From Rhodoferax ferrireducens (GTDB taxonomy: Bacteria; Pseudomonadota; Gammaproteobacteria; Burkholderiales; Burkholderiaceae_C), in assembly GCA_002083775.1 (NCBI GenBank), contig MTEI01000002.1, positions 558,001-622,000 of the forward strand: a stretch of DNA of 64,000 nt, written 5' to 3'. The notes below the pieces were generated by a model, which worked only from the letters and a program-made list of their open reading frames with translations, did no database searches and was not told where the DNA came from. Made by a program: the position numbers and the translations under genes. Numbering within the stretch: position 1 is the first letter of the stretch; each line of letters opens with the position of its first letter. Shown in pieces: positions 9,421-17,783 of this stretch.

Positions 9421-9481
9421 GGGCGGACGCAATCCGCCACCCCTACGCCTGGCGTCATGGATGTCGGGTCAGGCCCGGCAT
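9421..9481. repeat. REP-like imperfect palindromes (GGATCCGG/CGGATC family)
   Basis: Two adjacent hairpins occur: GGCGGA-CGCAA-TCCGCC (about 9422-9438) and ATGTCGGGTC paired with GGCCCGGCAT (9461-9481). They resemble the double palindrome in the isc operon (51091-51144) and that at 61271-61298, and belong to a second repeat family distinct from the AGCCCTTAT elements. Confidence 0.6.
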
Positions 9482-9511
9482 GATAAGCTTTTGATGCCAG
9501 AAAAATATGAT

Positions 9512-9565
9512 GAAAATAGCCTCTATCCTTTATTCGTAAAGGGCTAACAGCTATCAAATATATAC
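9512..9565 (-). repeat. Palindromic repeat, copy 2
   Basis: On the reverse strand it reads TTGATAGCTGTTAGCCCTTT, then TACGAATAAAGGATAGAGGC and a T-rich tail. The right stem arm has diverged (AAAGGATA for AAGGGCTA). It starts three bases after the stop codon of the dehydrogenase remnant. Confidence 0.82.
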
Positions 9566-9567
9566 TT

Positions 9568-9747
9568 TTAAACGCACTGCCCCGTTTTGCGGCCCAGGCG
9601 GCCAGCGGCGACCATTTCTTTGAACAGCAGGCATGGGCGGTATTTGCTGTCGGCAAATTCGGCGACATAAACATCCACCACCGCCAGGCACACGTCCAGC
9701 CCAATCATGTCGGCCAGCGCCAGTGCTTCGTGACCCTGCCTCATGCC
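9568..9747 (-). pseudogene. 3'-terminal remnant of a 3-hydroxyacyl-CoA dehydrogenase gene
   Basis: Reading the reverse strand from 9744 gives MRQGHEALALADMIGLDVCL, then a segment ending RPCLLFKEMVAAGRLGRKTG and QCV-stop. This matches the last 58 residues of 3-hydroxybutyryl-CoA dehydrogenase (HbdH/PaaH) C-terminal domains, including LGRKTGQ. The remaining 220 or so residues with the NAD-binding domain are absent. Upstream lies only the terminator of the livK gene, and no SD precedes the ATG. The reading frame is still open, so the deletion is probably fairly recent, or the piece was carried in by rearrangement. Confidence 0.75.
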
Positions 9748-9753
9748 ATACCC

Positions 9754-9783
9754 AAAAAAAATGGGACGTGTAAATCACGTCCC
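9754..9783 (-). terminator. Rho-independent terminator after the LivK-type gene
   Basis: On the reverse strand an 8-bp perfect stem GGGACGTG/CACGTCCC with a 5-base loop is followed by eight T. A second hairpin CCAGCCG/CGGCTGG (9805-9824) lies just upstream of it, also downstream of the livK stop. Confidence 0.85.
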
Positions 9784-9863
9784 ACCTCTATCCCAACATC
9801 GCGACCAGCCGTTTGAGCGGCTGGCATCAAACCGAAGTTGGTTTTTCGTCAGCAACGAGCCAA

Positions 9864-10994
9864 TCAGTTCAGCGCGACTTTCTTGCCGTCCTTGTAAGTC
9901 GACAAGGTCATCGACGGGTTCTTCATTTCACCCGACTTCTCAAACGCGATGTTGGCAGTCACGCCTTTCAGGTTGGTTGAGGTGATGAAGGGGATGTACA
10001 CCTTGGGGTCAGCGGAGTTGGCACGCTTCATGGCGTCGACCAGCACAAACGTGGCATCGTAGGTGTACGGGCTGTAGATCTGGAACTGGCCGGGGTACTT
10101 GGCGTCGTACTTGGCTTTCCAAGCCGTACCACCTGGCATCTTGGCAATCGAAGAACCACCTTCAGCGCAAATCACACCATCCAGGGTCTTGGCACCGGCT
10201 GCAATCTTGATCAACTCATTGGTACAAATGCCATCACCGCCAAAATATTTGACGCTGGACATGCCCAGTTGCTCCATCTGGCGCAGCATCGCCCCGGCTT
10301 GCGCGTCCATGCCACCAAAGAAGATCGCGTCTGGCTTCTTGGACTTGATTTGCGTCAGGATAGCCATGAAGTCTGCAGCTTTGTCGGTGGTGAACTGCTG
10401 GTCAACAATTTCGATGCCCTTGGCCTTGGCGTCCTTCATGAACACCTCGGCCAGAGGTTGGCCGTAACCAGTGCGGTCATCAATCACGGCAAACTTCTTG
10501 AGTTTCATCGTGTCGGCAGCATAAGCGGCCAAGCCACCGCCCAGTGCCAAGTCATTGGCAATGATGCGGTAGGTGGTGTTGTAGCCGGGCTTGGTCAGGC
10601 TGGGGTTGGTTGCTGCGCCGGTGACGTGAGGAATACCGCAGTCGTTGTAAATCTTGGCAGCGGGGATGGTTGTACCCGAATTCAGGTGCCCAACGATACC
10701 GGAAACCTTGGCGTCGCACAGTTTTTGTGCAACTGCTGTGCCCTGTTTTGGGTCAGCCGCATCATCTTCGGCAGCCAGTTCGAACTTGACCATTTTGCCG
10801 CCAATGGTGACCTTCTGAGCGTTCAGGTCTTCAATGGCCATGCGCACGCCATTTTCATTATCTTTGCCGTAATGGGCCTGGCCACCTGACATGGGGGCGA
10901 CGTGGCCAATCTTGACGACCATGTCTTGAGCCAAAGCAACACCAGCAGCAGCAGCCAGAGCAGCGGCCACAGTCAATTTCAATTTCATTTGCAT
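9864..10994 (-). CDS. livK: Branched-chain amino acid ABC transporter substrate-binding protein
   Basis: The 376-residue periplasmic binding protein has a signal peptide (MQMKLKLTVAAALAAAAGVALA, cleaved before QDMVVKIG). The type I fold follows, starting VVKIGHVAPMSGGQAHYGKD and continuing with IVGHLNSGTTIPAA, the ligand-contact loop of LivJ/LivK. It would capture Leu/Ile/Val or a related amino acid. No permease or ATPase genes are adjacent, and a terminator directly follows, so this is an orphan or serves a transporter encoded elsewhere. An SD GGAG (11001-11004) lies six bases before the chosen ATG. Confidence 0.92.
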   Translation of the reverse strand: MQMKLKLTVAAALAAAAGVALAQDMVVKIGHVAPMSGGQAHYGKDNENGVRMAIEDLNAQKVTIGGKMVKFELAAEDDAADPKQGTAVAQKLCDAKVSGIVGHLNSGTTIPAAKIYNDCGIPHVTGAATNPSLTKPGYNTTYRIIANDLALGGGLAAYAADTMKLKKFAVIDDRTGYGQPLAEVFMKDAKAKGIEIVDQQFTTDKAADFMAILTQIKSKKPDAIFFGGMDAQAGAMLRQMEQLGMSSVKYFGGDGICTNELIKIAAGAKTLDGVICAEGGSSIAKMPGGTAWKAKYDAKYPGQFQIYSPYTYDATFVLVDAMKRANSADPKVYIPFITSTNLKGVTANIAFEKSGEMKNPSMTLSTYKDGKKVALN

Positions 10995-11112
10995 AGACAA
11001 CTCCAGGTTAAAAAAATAATTGTGAATCAAATAATTCAGCAACGCGAACAATACAGCAATTTTTACGCCAATTTCCTAGGGTGTTCACCAAGAAACCCGA
11101 GTTTTATGCACC

Positions 11113-11433
11113 TTAACTGTGCGAATCTGGGGGTTCAGGCAGGTTCTGGCTGCCCAGCGCATCGATCACCGCCTGCCGGACAAACATGTCCATCTCGGCC
11201 TGCAACTTGCCGCTGACATCATCCCATTGCCTGGCGACCAGCGTGCGCACCAGCCGCTCAAACTCTTCCTGGAGCCTGCGTTCAAAGATCGGCTGCACCT
11301 GGCGCTGCACCCGCCCGATCAGGGCCTCCACATCCGGCTTGGTCTGCCGAGCCGTGCTGTTGAGGCTGGCCGGGTCAACCACCTCGGTCAGGGTCGGGAT
11401 AAAGCGGGGAAGTTGGCGACTGGGCGTGTTCAT
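11113..11433 (-). CDS. Hypothetical protein downstream of holC
   Basis: The 106-residue acidic/helical protein begins MNTPSRQLPRFIPTLTEVV and has a central Arg/Gln/Glu-rich helix (VQRQVQPIFERRLQEEFERL). It contains no membrane segment or known catalytic motif. It overlaps the holC stop by four bases (ATGA, 11430-11433), so it is translationally coupled and part of the pepA-holC unit. It may correspond to the small burkholderial DUF2486-type proteins found at this locus, but I am not certain of that family. Confidence 0.75.
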   Translation of the reverse strand: MNTPSRQLPRFIPTLTEVVDPASLNSTARQTKPDVEALIGRVQRQVQPIFERRLQEEFERLVRTLVARQWDDVSGKLQAEMDMFVRQAVIDALGSQNLPEPPDSHS

Positions 11434-11864
11434 GGCGCGGTCCTGGGGCCAAGGTCGTGCTGGGTCAATGCCAACCCTGCTTGGGCGTAATGCTTCCAGC
11501 GCAGCCTGGCCTGGCTGCGCTCCACAGGGTCGGCGGTCACCACTTCTATCACCTTGTCAAACTGCTCAAAACCTGTGGGCGTGCGCTCTGCCAAATTCAG
11601 CAAGATGTCGCGCGAAGGCACCCCAATCAGGTCCTCACACAGCAGCACGGCTGATTTTTGCACCCGTGCTGGCGCGTCAGTCAAGCGGCAGTGCGGCAGG
11701 AAGTCGGTGGCAGACAAGGCCCACAGATCCCGGTCGAACTGGTCCAGCACGTCGGGTGAGCCAGTGACCACCATGGATGTGCCTGCGGCCACAGCCTTGC
11801 GCACCAGTCGGCAGCTGTAATGCAGCCGGTTGTCCACGTTGAAGTGAAACGCAACCTGGGTCAC
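11430..11864 (-). CDS. holC: DNA polymerase III subunit chi
   Basis: The 144-residue protein has the HolC layout: VAFHFNVDNRLHYSCRLVRK at the N-terminus, the conserved DLWALSATDFLPH near residue 50 and LLCEDLIGVPSRDILLNLA in the second half. Chi joins psi in the clamp loader and contacts SSB during lagging-strand synthesis. It overlaps the pepA stop by four bases (11861-11864) and follows pepA, the usual proteobacterial order. Confidence 0.93.
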   Translation of the reverse strand: MTQVAFHFNVDNRLHYSCRLVRKAVAAGTSMVVTGSPDVLDQFDRDLWALSATDFLPHCRLTDAPARVQKSAVLLCEDLIGVPSRDILLNLAERTPTGFEQFDKVIEVVTADPVERSQARLRWKHYAQAGLALTQHDLGPRTAP

Positions 11865-13315
11865 GCCTTGTGGCCCTGCGGGTCAAGTGCCATGAGATAG
11901 TCCACCAGCAGGCCGACCGGTCGCCCGGTGGCCCCTTTGGCCGTGCCACTTTTCCAGGCGGTACCGGCAATGTCCAGATGCGCCCACGGGAACTTGGCGG
12001 TAAATTTTTGCAAAAATTTGGCGGCTGTGATGGCGCCACCCGGGCGCCCGGCCACGTTGGCCACGTCGGCAAAATTGGTTTTGAGACCATCGGCATAGTC
12101 CTCATCCAGCGGCATCGGCCAGCACAGGTCTTGCGACGACTCGCCAGCCGTCACCATGGCTCTGGACAGGTCCTCATCGGCGCAAAAGAAGCCACTGCGC
12201 ACAGCGCCCAGGGCAATCACGCAGGCGCCCGTGAGTGTGGCAATGTCGACCACCGCGCGCGGTTTGAAACGCTCTGAATAAGTGAGCGCGTCACACAGCA
12301 CCAGTCGCCCTTCAGCATCGGTGTTGAGAATTTCAATGGTTTGACCGCTCATGCTGGTGACCACGTCGCCCGGCTTGATGGCGCGACCGCTTGGCAAATT
12401 TTCACAGGCCGCAATCAAGCCCACCACATTGACTGCGGGCTGCAGGTCGGCCAGCGCACGGAACACCCCGAGCACGCTGGCGGCGCCGCACATGTCAAAC
12501 TTCATCTCATCCATCTCGGCGGCGGGTTTGATGGAAATGCCCCCGCTGTCAAAGGTGATGCCTTTGCCCACCAACACCACCGGTGCCGACGATTTGGCAG
12601 CTCCGCTGTAGCGCAAGACGATGAATCGCAACGGCTCGTCAGAGCCTTGCGCCACCGCCAGAAAGGCGCCCATGTCCAATTTGGCCACTTCCTTGGGGCC
12701 CAGAATATCGCATTTGATCTTGGGCATCTTGGCCAAATCACGTGCCGCGTGCGCCAAATGTGTGGGTGTGGCGTGGTTGGCGGGGCGATTGCCCCATTCT
12801 TTGGCCAGCTCAATGCCGGCTACAGCCGCCACAGCCCGGTCAAAATCCGCCTGCAAAGAGGGGGCATCTGGCAGCACAAACACCGCCTTTTGAACAGAGC
12901 GGCCCTCCGCCTTCGATTTGGTCGCGGTGTAAACATAGGTGACATCCGCCAGCGTGGTCACCGCCACGCGCAGCGCCTGCGCCGTGAGGGTTTGCGCAAA
13001 ACACAGCGTCAAGGCCTTGGGCTTGGCGCTTTTGATCAGCCCGGCAGCAGCCGTCACAGCTTTTCGCACATCGGCTGCCCCACCCTCACCTAGATGCAGC
13101 AAGACCAGGCGTGAACACGCCAAACCGTCCGGGCGGAAAATGTCCAGCATCTGCCCAGCTTTGGGCACCAAGTCACCCGACTTCAACACCTTGGCGATCC
13201 AGCCTGACAACGCGTCCTTGTCAGGCTTGAAAGAGGTGGTCAAAAAAACCAATAATGCGTCTGTTTTCTCGCCGCCGAGGCTGCGGAGATCGAGGGGCTT
13301 GAGAGCAAAGTTCAT
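11861..13315 (-). CDS. pepA: Leucyl aminopeptidase (PepA)
   Basis: The 484-residue M17 metallopeptidase has the active-site signature NTDAEGRLVL, the metal-binding LVGKGITFDSGG and the MKFDMCGAASVLG segment. It removes N-terminal residues from peptides; in E. coli the hexamer also binds DNA in Xer recombination and carAB regulation. It is divergent from lptF with only 23 bases between the start codons, so its promoter must lie inside lptF or overlap that gap. An SD-like GGAA precedes the ATG. Confidence 0.96.
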   Translation of the reverse strand: MNFALKPLDLRSLGGEKTDALLVFLTTSFKPDKDALSGWIAKVLKSGDLVPKAGQMLDIFRPDGLACSRLVLLHLGEGGAADVRKAVTAAAGLIKSAKPKALTLCFAQTLTAQALRVAVTTLADVTYVYTATKSKAEGRSVQKAVFVLPDAPSLQADFDRAVAAVAGIELAKEWGNRPANHATPTHLAHAARDLAKMPKIKCDILGPKEVAKLDMGAFLAVAQGSDEPLRFIVLRYSGAAKSSAPVVLVGKGITFDSGGISIKPAAEMDEMKFDMCGAASVLGVFRALADLQPAVNVVGLIAACENLPSGRAIKPGDVVTSMSGQTIEILNTDAEGRLVLCDALTYSERFKPRAVVDIATLTGACVIALGAVRSGFFCADEDLSRAMVTAGESSQDLCWPMPLDEDYADGLKTNFADVANVAGRPGGAITAAKFLQKFTAKFPWAHLDIAGTAWKSGTAKGATGRPVGLLVDYLMALDPQGHKA

Positions 13316-13338
13316 AATCGCGAGTTTCCTTTAGCGCC

Positions 13339-14448
13339 ATGTTATTCCATTCCTCTTTACGCAAAGAGTTGTCCCGCAGTTTTGGCGCCACGCTGGTGGT
13401 GCTGGTCACGGTCGTCATGACCATGACGCTGATCCGCACGTTGGGCCGGGCAACGCGCGGCACCTTCAACCCGTCGGATGTGACGCTGATCATGGGATAC
13501 ACCGTGTTGGGGTACATGCCCACTTTGCTGACCATGGGCCTGTTCATCGCCATCATGGCCACTTTGTCGCGGATGTACCGCGAAAGTGAAATGGTCATCT
13601 GGTTTTGCAGTGGCAAAGGGCTGGGCAGCCTGGTGCCGCCGCTGCTGCGTTTTTCCTGGCCAATTTTTGCCGTGGTGGCGGCATTGGCGCTGCTGGTACT
13701 GCCCTGGACGCAAGAACGCATCGAGGTTTTGCGCACCCAGTATGAACAACGCGGTGATCTGGACCGGGTGGAGCCAGGGCAGTTTCAGGAGTCAAGCAAC
13801 GGTGCACGGGTATTTTTTGTTGAGAAAAACACCACCGGCGAGGTCTCTGGCTCCAATGTGTTCATTGCCTCCACCGAAAACGGCAAGGAAACGGTGACCT
13901 CGGCACGCAATGGCCGCATTGAACTATTGCCACAAGGGCAATTTCTGGTGCTCAGCAGCGGTCAGCGGCTGGAGCGCACCATCGGCGAGCAAGATCTGAA
14001 AATCAGCGATTTCGAGGTCTATGGTGTGCAAGTCAGTGCCAAAGTGGCAGGTATCAGCCAGGCCACACCGGTCGACAACCTGCCCACACTCACCTTGCTG
14101 CAAAACCGCACACCCGCCAACCTGGGCGAACTGGCCTGGCGTTTCGGGCTGCTGCTGGCCAGCATCAACTTTGTCATCATTGGTGTGGCCATCTCCAACG
14201 TCAACCCGCGGGTCAGCAAAAACGTCAACCTGTTTTTTGCCATGTTCACCTTTGTGGCCTATCACAACCTGCTGAACCTGGGGCAGAACTGGATCTCATC
14301 GGGCAAATTGTCTTTTACCGCGTTCATGCTGCTGTTGCACGGCAGTGTGGCCCTGCTGGCCCTGCTGTGGCTGGCCAGGGGGCATAACAACTGGCACTGG
14401 CGCAACCTCGTCGGTCGCACGGCGTCACCCCCAGGAACTGCGCCATGA
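13339..14448 (+). CDS. lptF: LPS export ABC transporter permease LptF
   Basis: The 369-residue permease belongs to the LptB2FG complex that extracts lipopolysaccharide from the inner membrane. It has the YjgP/YjgQ fold: membrane helices near residues 15-35, 50-75 and 95-115, a periplasmic beta-jellyroll domain (about 125-260) and C-terminal helices near 275-295, 300-320 and 330-350. It overlaps lptG by four bases (ATGA, 14445-14448), giving translational coupling to its partner. Confidence 0.95.
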   Translation: MLFHSSLRKELSRSFGATLVVLVTVVMTMTLIRTLGRATRGTFNPSDVTLIMGYTVLGYMPTLLTMGLFIAIMATLSRMYRESEMVIWFCSGKGLGSLVPPLLRFSWPIFAVVAALALLVLPWTQERIEVLRTQYEQRGDLDRVEPGQFQESSNGARVFFVEKNTTGEVSGSNVFIASTENGKETVTSARNGRIELLPQGQFLVLSSGQRLERTIGEQDLKISDFEVYGVQVSAKVAGISQATPVDNLPTLTLLQNRTPANLGELAWRFGLLLASINFVIIGVAISNVNPRVSKNVNLFFAMFTFVAYHNLLNLGQNWISSGKLSFTAFMLLLHGSVALLALLWLARGHNNWHWRNLVGRTASPPGTAP

Positions 14449-15551
14449 AGACGCTTCGCAAGCTGCTCTATGGCGAGGTGATCAGTGCCATTGGCTTTGT
14501 GGTGCTGGGTTTTTTGTCACTGTTTTTTTTCTTCGACTTTGTCGACGAAGTCAAGGCCGTGGGGCAGTTTGCCGACGCCGGCTACAGCCTGGTTCGCGCC
14601 CTGCTGTATGTGCTGCTGCTGATTCCCAACCACCTTTATGAGCTGATGCCGATCGCGGTGCTGATCGGCACCATTTATGTCATGGCCAGGCTGGCGCAAA
14701 GCTCCGAATACACCATTTTGCGCACCAGCGGACTGGACCCCTGGCGCGCCTTGAAAGCCTTGCTGATTCTGGGCCTGGCTTTTGTGGCACTCACTTTTGC
14801 CATTGGCGACTATGCCTCGCCAGCGGCGGACCGCGCTGCACAGCTTCTGAAGGCACGCTACACGCGGCACATTTCGGTCGGCCAGACCGGTGCCTGGCTG
14901 AAAGAAAAGCAGGCCTATGGCACTTACGCCGTCAATGTCGGCCAGCTCGCGCCCGATGGCAGCCTGCGCAAGATTCGCATTTTCGAGTTTGACAACCGGG
15001 GGTTTCTGGCGTCCATGACGCAGGCCGGTTCAGCCGAAATTCAGGGCGATGACGCCTGGATACTGTCGGAGGTTGACCGCACCGAGTTTGCCATCAAAGA
15101 CGGCACCAGTGCGCAAATCGACCGGGCTACCCAGCCCTCTCTGCGCTGGCCCAACAGCATCAGCGCGGAAATGGTGTCAGCCGCCCTGCTCAAGCCCGAA
15201 CGCATGAACACCATTGATCTGTTTCAGTACATCCAGCACCTGCAGGCCAATTCCCAGACGGCCCAGCGCTACGAGATTGAGTTCTGGCGCAAGGTTTTTT
15301 ACCCGCTGAGTTGCCTGGTGATGGTGGTGCTGGCGCTGCCGTTTGCCTACCTGCACTTTCGCGCTGGCGGCATCACCACCTATGTGTTTGGCGGTGTGAT
15401 GGCGGGCATCAGCTTCTTTTTACTTAACAATGTGTTTGGCTACATGGGTAACCTGCAAAACTGGCAACCCTGGCTCACCGCAGCGCTGCCGGGCCTGATC
15501 TACTCGGTGTTGTCGCTCACCGCGTTTGGCTGGCTGGTCTTGCGAAGGTAG
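14445..15551 (+). CDS. lptG: LPS export ABC transporter permease LptG
   Basis: The 368-residue partner of LptF begins MKTLRKLLYGEVISAIGFVV and has the same six-helix plus jellyroll architecture. LYELMPIAVLIGTIYVMARL contains the coupling helix region and WRKVFYPLSCLVMVVLALPF the typical C-terminal helix. It acts with LptB and LptC in LPS transport. Its stop lies 15 bases before a CysB-type regulator gene, which may share the transcript. Confidence 0.95.
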   Translation: MKTLRKLLYGEVISAIGFVVLGFLSLFFFFDFVDEVKAVGQFADAGYSLVRALLYVLLLIPNHLYELMPIAVLIGTIYVMARLAQSSEYTILRTSGLDPWRALKALLILGLAFVALTFAIGDYASPAADRAAQLLKARYTRHISVGQTGAWLKEKQAYGTYAVNVGQLAPDGSLRKIRIFEFDNRGFLASMTQAGSAEIQGDDAWILSEVDRTEFAIKDGTSAQIDRATQPSLRWPNSISAEMVSAALLKPERMNTIDLFQYIQHLQANSQTAQRYEIEFWRKVFYPLSCLVMVVLALPFAYLHFRAGGITTYVFGGVMAGISFFLLNNVFGYMGNLQNWQPWLTAALPGLIYSVLSLTAFGWLVLRR

Positions 15552-15566
15552 AGGGGAAACGACGCC

Positions 15567-16520
15567 ATGAACCTGCACCAATTCCGCTTTGTTCAAGAGG
15601 CCGTGCGCCGCGACCTGAATCTGACAGAGGCCGCCAAGGCGCTGCACACCTCCCAACCAGGGGTATCCAAAGCCATCATCGAGCTGGAAGACGAGCTCGG
15701 TATCGAGATTTTTGCGCGCCATGGCAAGCGGCTCAAGCGCGTCACCGAGCCGGGTCAGCAGGTGCTGAAAAGCATCGCCGTCATCATGCGTGAGGTGGGC
15801 AACCTCAAACGCATTGGGGAGCAACACTGCCTGGGTGACAGTGGCACCCTGTCGATTGCCACCACCCACACGCAGGCGCGGTACTTTCTGCCCGAACCGG
15901 TGGCCAAACTGCGCCAGAATTTTCCCAAGGTGAACATCAGCCTGCACCAAGGCTCACCCGAACAGGTGGCACGCATGGTGCTCGATGAGGTGGCCGAAAT
16001 CGGCATCGCCACCGAATCACTGGCCAATTTTGAGGACCTGGTCACACTGCCCTGCTATGAATGGCAGCATGTGCTGGTGCTGCCTGCGGGGCATTCGCTC
16101 GCTGGCAAGGCGCACATCACCCTGGAAGACATCGCCAAAGAGCCGCTGGTCACTTACCACCCGTCTTACAGCGGCCGCACCAAAATCGACCGCGCCTTTG
16201 CCACCCGCAAGCTGGCGCCACGCATTGCGCTCGAAGCCATTGACTCGGACGTGATCAAGACCTATGTTCGCCTGGGGCTGGGCATTGGTATTGCGGCTGA
16301 GATGTCGGTACGTGACGTGCTGGAAGAAGGCAGCAAGAGCGCCTTGGTGATCAAACCAGCCGGGCACCTGTTTGGCCAGAATGTGGCTAGGGTGGCTTTC
16401 AAACGTGGTGCGTATCTGCGCCAGTTTGTCTACCACTTTGCCGAATTGCTCAGCAGCCGCCTCGACCGCAACCTGGTGGCCCGCGCCATGACCGGCCACA
16501 TCAATGACTACGAGCTGTAA
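15567..16520 (+). CDS. cysB: CysB-family LysR-type transcriptional regulator
   Basis: The 317-residue regulator begins MNLHQFRFVQEAVRRDLNLT. The helix-turn-helix lies around residues 18-40 (TEAAKALHTSQPGVSKAIIE), followed by the LysR linker helix and a substrate-binding domain starting near residue 92 (GTLSIATTHTQARYFLP). This N-terminus and the TTHTQARY motif are typical of CysB/Cbl proteins that sense acetylserine or sulfur compounds and activate sulfate assimilation genes. No cys genes are adjacent. The family is sure; CysB versus Cbl or a paralogue is not settled. GGGGAAA precedes the ATG. Confidence 0.85.
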   Translation: MNLHQFRFVQEAVRRDLNLTEAAKALHTSQPGVSKAIIELEDELGIEIFARHGKRLKRVTEPGQQVLKSIAVIMREVGNLKRIGEQHCLGDSGTLSIATTHTQARYFLPEPVAKLRQNFPKVNISLHQGSPEQVARMVLDEVAEIGIATESLANFEDLVTLPCYEWQHVLVLPAGHSLAGKAHITLEDIAKEPLVTYHPSYSGRTKIDRAFATRKLAPRIALEAIDSDVIKTYVRLGLGIGIAAEMSVRDVLEEGSKSALVIKPAGHLFGQNVARVAFKRGAYLRQFVYHFAELLSSRLDRNLVARAMTGHINDYEL

Positions 16521-16522
16521 CC

Positions 16523-17674
16523 ATGTCCTGCCCACCCCTCGTTTCCCGGTTGCCCAACGTCGGCACCACCATCTTCACCGTGATGTCGGCCCTGGCGGCT
16601 GAAAAAGGCGCTGTCAACCTGGGTCAGGGTTTTCCGGACTTCCATTGCGACCCACGGCTGGTGGATGCCGTCACCCGGGCCATGCAGCAAGGGCTGAACC
16701 AGTACCCGCCGATGGCCGGTGTGCCCGTGCTACGCGACGCCATTGCTTCAAAATTAGAAGCACTCTATGGCCGCAGTTATTCGGCTGCGAGTGAAATCAC
16801 CGTCACGGCAGGGGCAACCCAAGCCATCCTCACCACCATCCTCGCTGTCGTCCATCCGGGAGATGAGGTGATTGTGCTGGAGCCATGTTATGACAGTTAT
16901 GTGCCCAATATCGAACTGGCAGGTGGTGTGGCGGTGCGGGTACCACTGACCCCCGGTAGCTTCCGCCCGGACTTTGGCCTGATCGCCGCCGCCATTACCC
17001 CGCGCACCCGAGCCATTGTTGTCAACACCCCGCACAACCCCAGCGGCACCACCTGGACGGCGGCCGAAATGCAGCAGCTGGAAGCTGTGCTGGCCCCCAC
17101 CAACGTGCTGCTGATCAGTGACGAGGTCTATGAGCACATGGTGTTTGACGGCCAGTTGCACCAGAGCGCTGCCCGTTTTGCGGGCTTGGCAGAACGGGCG
17201 TTTGTCATCTCCAGTTTTGGCAAGACCTACCACGTGACCGGTTGGAAAGTGGGCTATGTCGCCGCTCCCGCCGCGCTGACGGCCGAGTTCCGCAAGGTGC
17301 ACCAGTTCAATGTGTTCACTGTCAACACGCCGGTGCAATACGCCTTGGCCGACTACATGGCCGACCCGGCGCCCTACCTGACCCTGCCGGATTTTTACCA
17401 GCAAAAGCGGGACCTGTTTCGCGCTGGTCTGGCCCAAACCCGCTTCAAACTGCTGCCATGCGAGGGCACTTACTTCCAATGCGTGGAGACCTCCGCTATC
17501 AATGACCTGAGCGAGGCCGAGTTTTGCAAGTGGCTCACCGCAGAGGTCGGGGTGGCGGCCATTCCGCTGTCGGCGTTTTACGGTAACGGGTTTGACCAAC
17601 AGGTGGTGCGTTTCTGCTTCGCCAAAAGGACCAAAACCCTGGAGCTGGCACTTGAAAAGTTGCAGACCATCTAA
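16523..17674 (+). CDS. PLP-dependent class I/II aminotransferase (methionine aminotransferase-like)
   Basis: The 383-residue fold-type I enzyme has NTPHNPSGTTW for the substrate/PLP Asn, ISDEVYEHMVFDG for the pyridine-binding Asp/Tyr, SSFGKTYHVTGWKVGY for the PLP-forming Lys and a C-terminal VRFCFAKR Arg. The combination of an N-terminal NLGQGFPDF and KTYHVTGWK is typical of the YbdL/methionine and kynurenine aminotransferase branch. It begins two bases after the CysB-like regulator stop, so regulator and enzyme probably share a transcript, in keeping with a role in sulfur amino acid metabolism. The substrate remains inferred. Confidence 0.88.
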   Translation: MSCPPLVSRLPNVGTTIFTVMSALAAEKGAVNLGQGFPDFHCDPRLVDAVTRAMQQGLNQYPPMAGVPVLRDAIASKLEALYGRSYSAASEITVTAGATQAILTTILAVVHPGDEVIVLEPCYDSYVPNIELAGGVAVRVPLTPGSFRPDFGLIAAAITPRTRAIVVNTPHNPSGTTWTAAEMQQLEAVLAPTNVLLISDEVYEHMVFDGQLHQSAARFAGLAERAFVISSFGKTYHVTGWKVGYVAAPAALTAEFRKVHQFNVFTVNTPVQYALADYMADPAPYLTLPDFYQQKRDLFRAGLAQTRFKLLPCEGTYFQCVETSAINDLSEAEFCKWLTAEVGVAAIPLSAFYGNGFDQQVVRFCFAKRTKTLELALEKLQTI

Positions 17675-17693
17675 TGTTAAAGCTATTTTTTAC

Positions 17694-17745
17694 GTAGCTA
17701 TAGGCCCTTATTGAATAAGGGCTATAGGCATATTTCTTATATAAA
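17694..17745 (+). repeat. Palindromic repeat, copy 3
   Basis: CGTAGCTATAGGCCCTTAT, then TGA, then ATAAGGGCTATAGGC and the T-rich tail TTTCTTATATAA. The stem core GCCCTTAT/ATAAGGGC is perfect. It lies 20 bases after the aminotransferase stop and before the nucleotidase gene. Confidence 0.88.
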
Positions 17746-17783
17746 CATTGCGCTGGTTATCAGTAACACCAAGGAGTCGTGTC

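Noticed and set aside
9201..9704. A 167-codon reverse ORF spanning the acetyltransferase 5' end and the dehydrogenase remnant
   Set aside because: The dehydrogenase-like sequence is in a different frame (9568-9744), and the ORF crosses repeats and a gene in the wrong frame.
16741..16790. AT-richer patch in the aminotransferase gene as another repeat copy
   Set aside because: It lacks the AGCCCTTAT stem and the AGAGG box; alignment to the family is not convincing.
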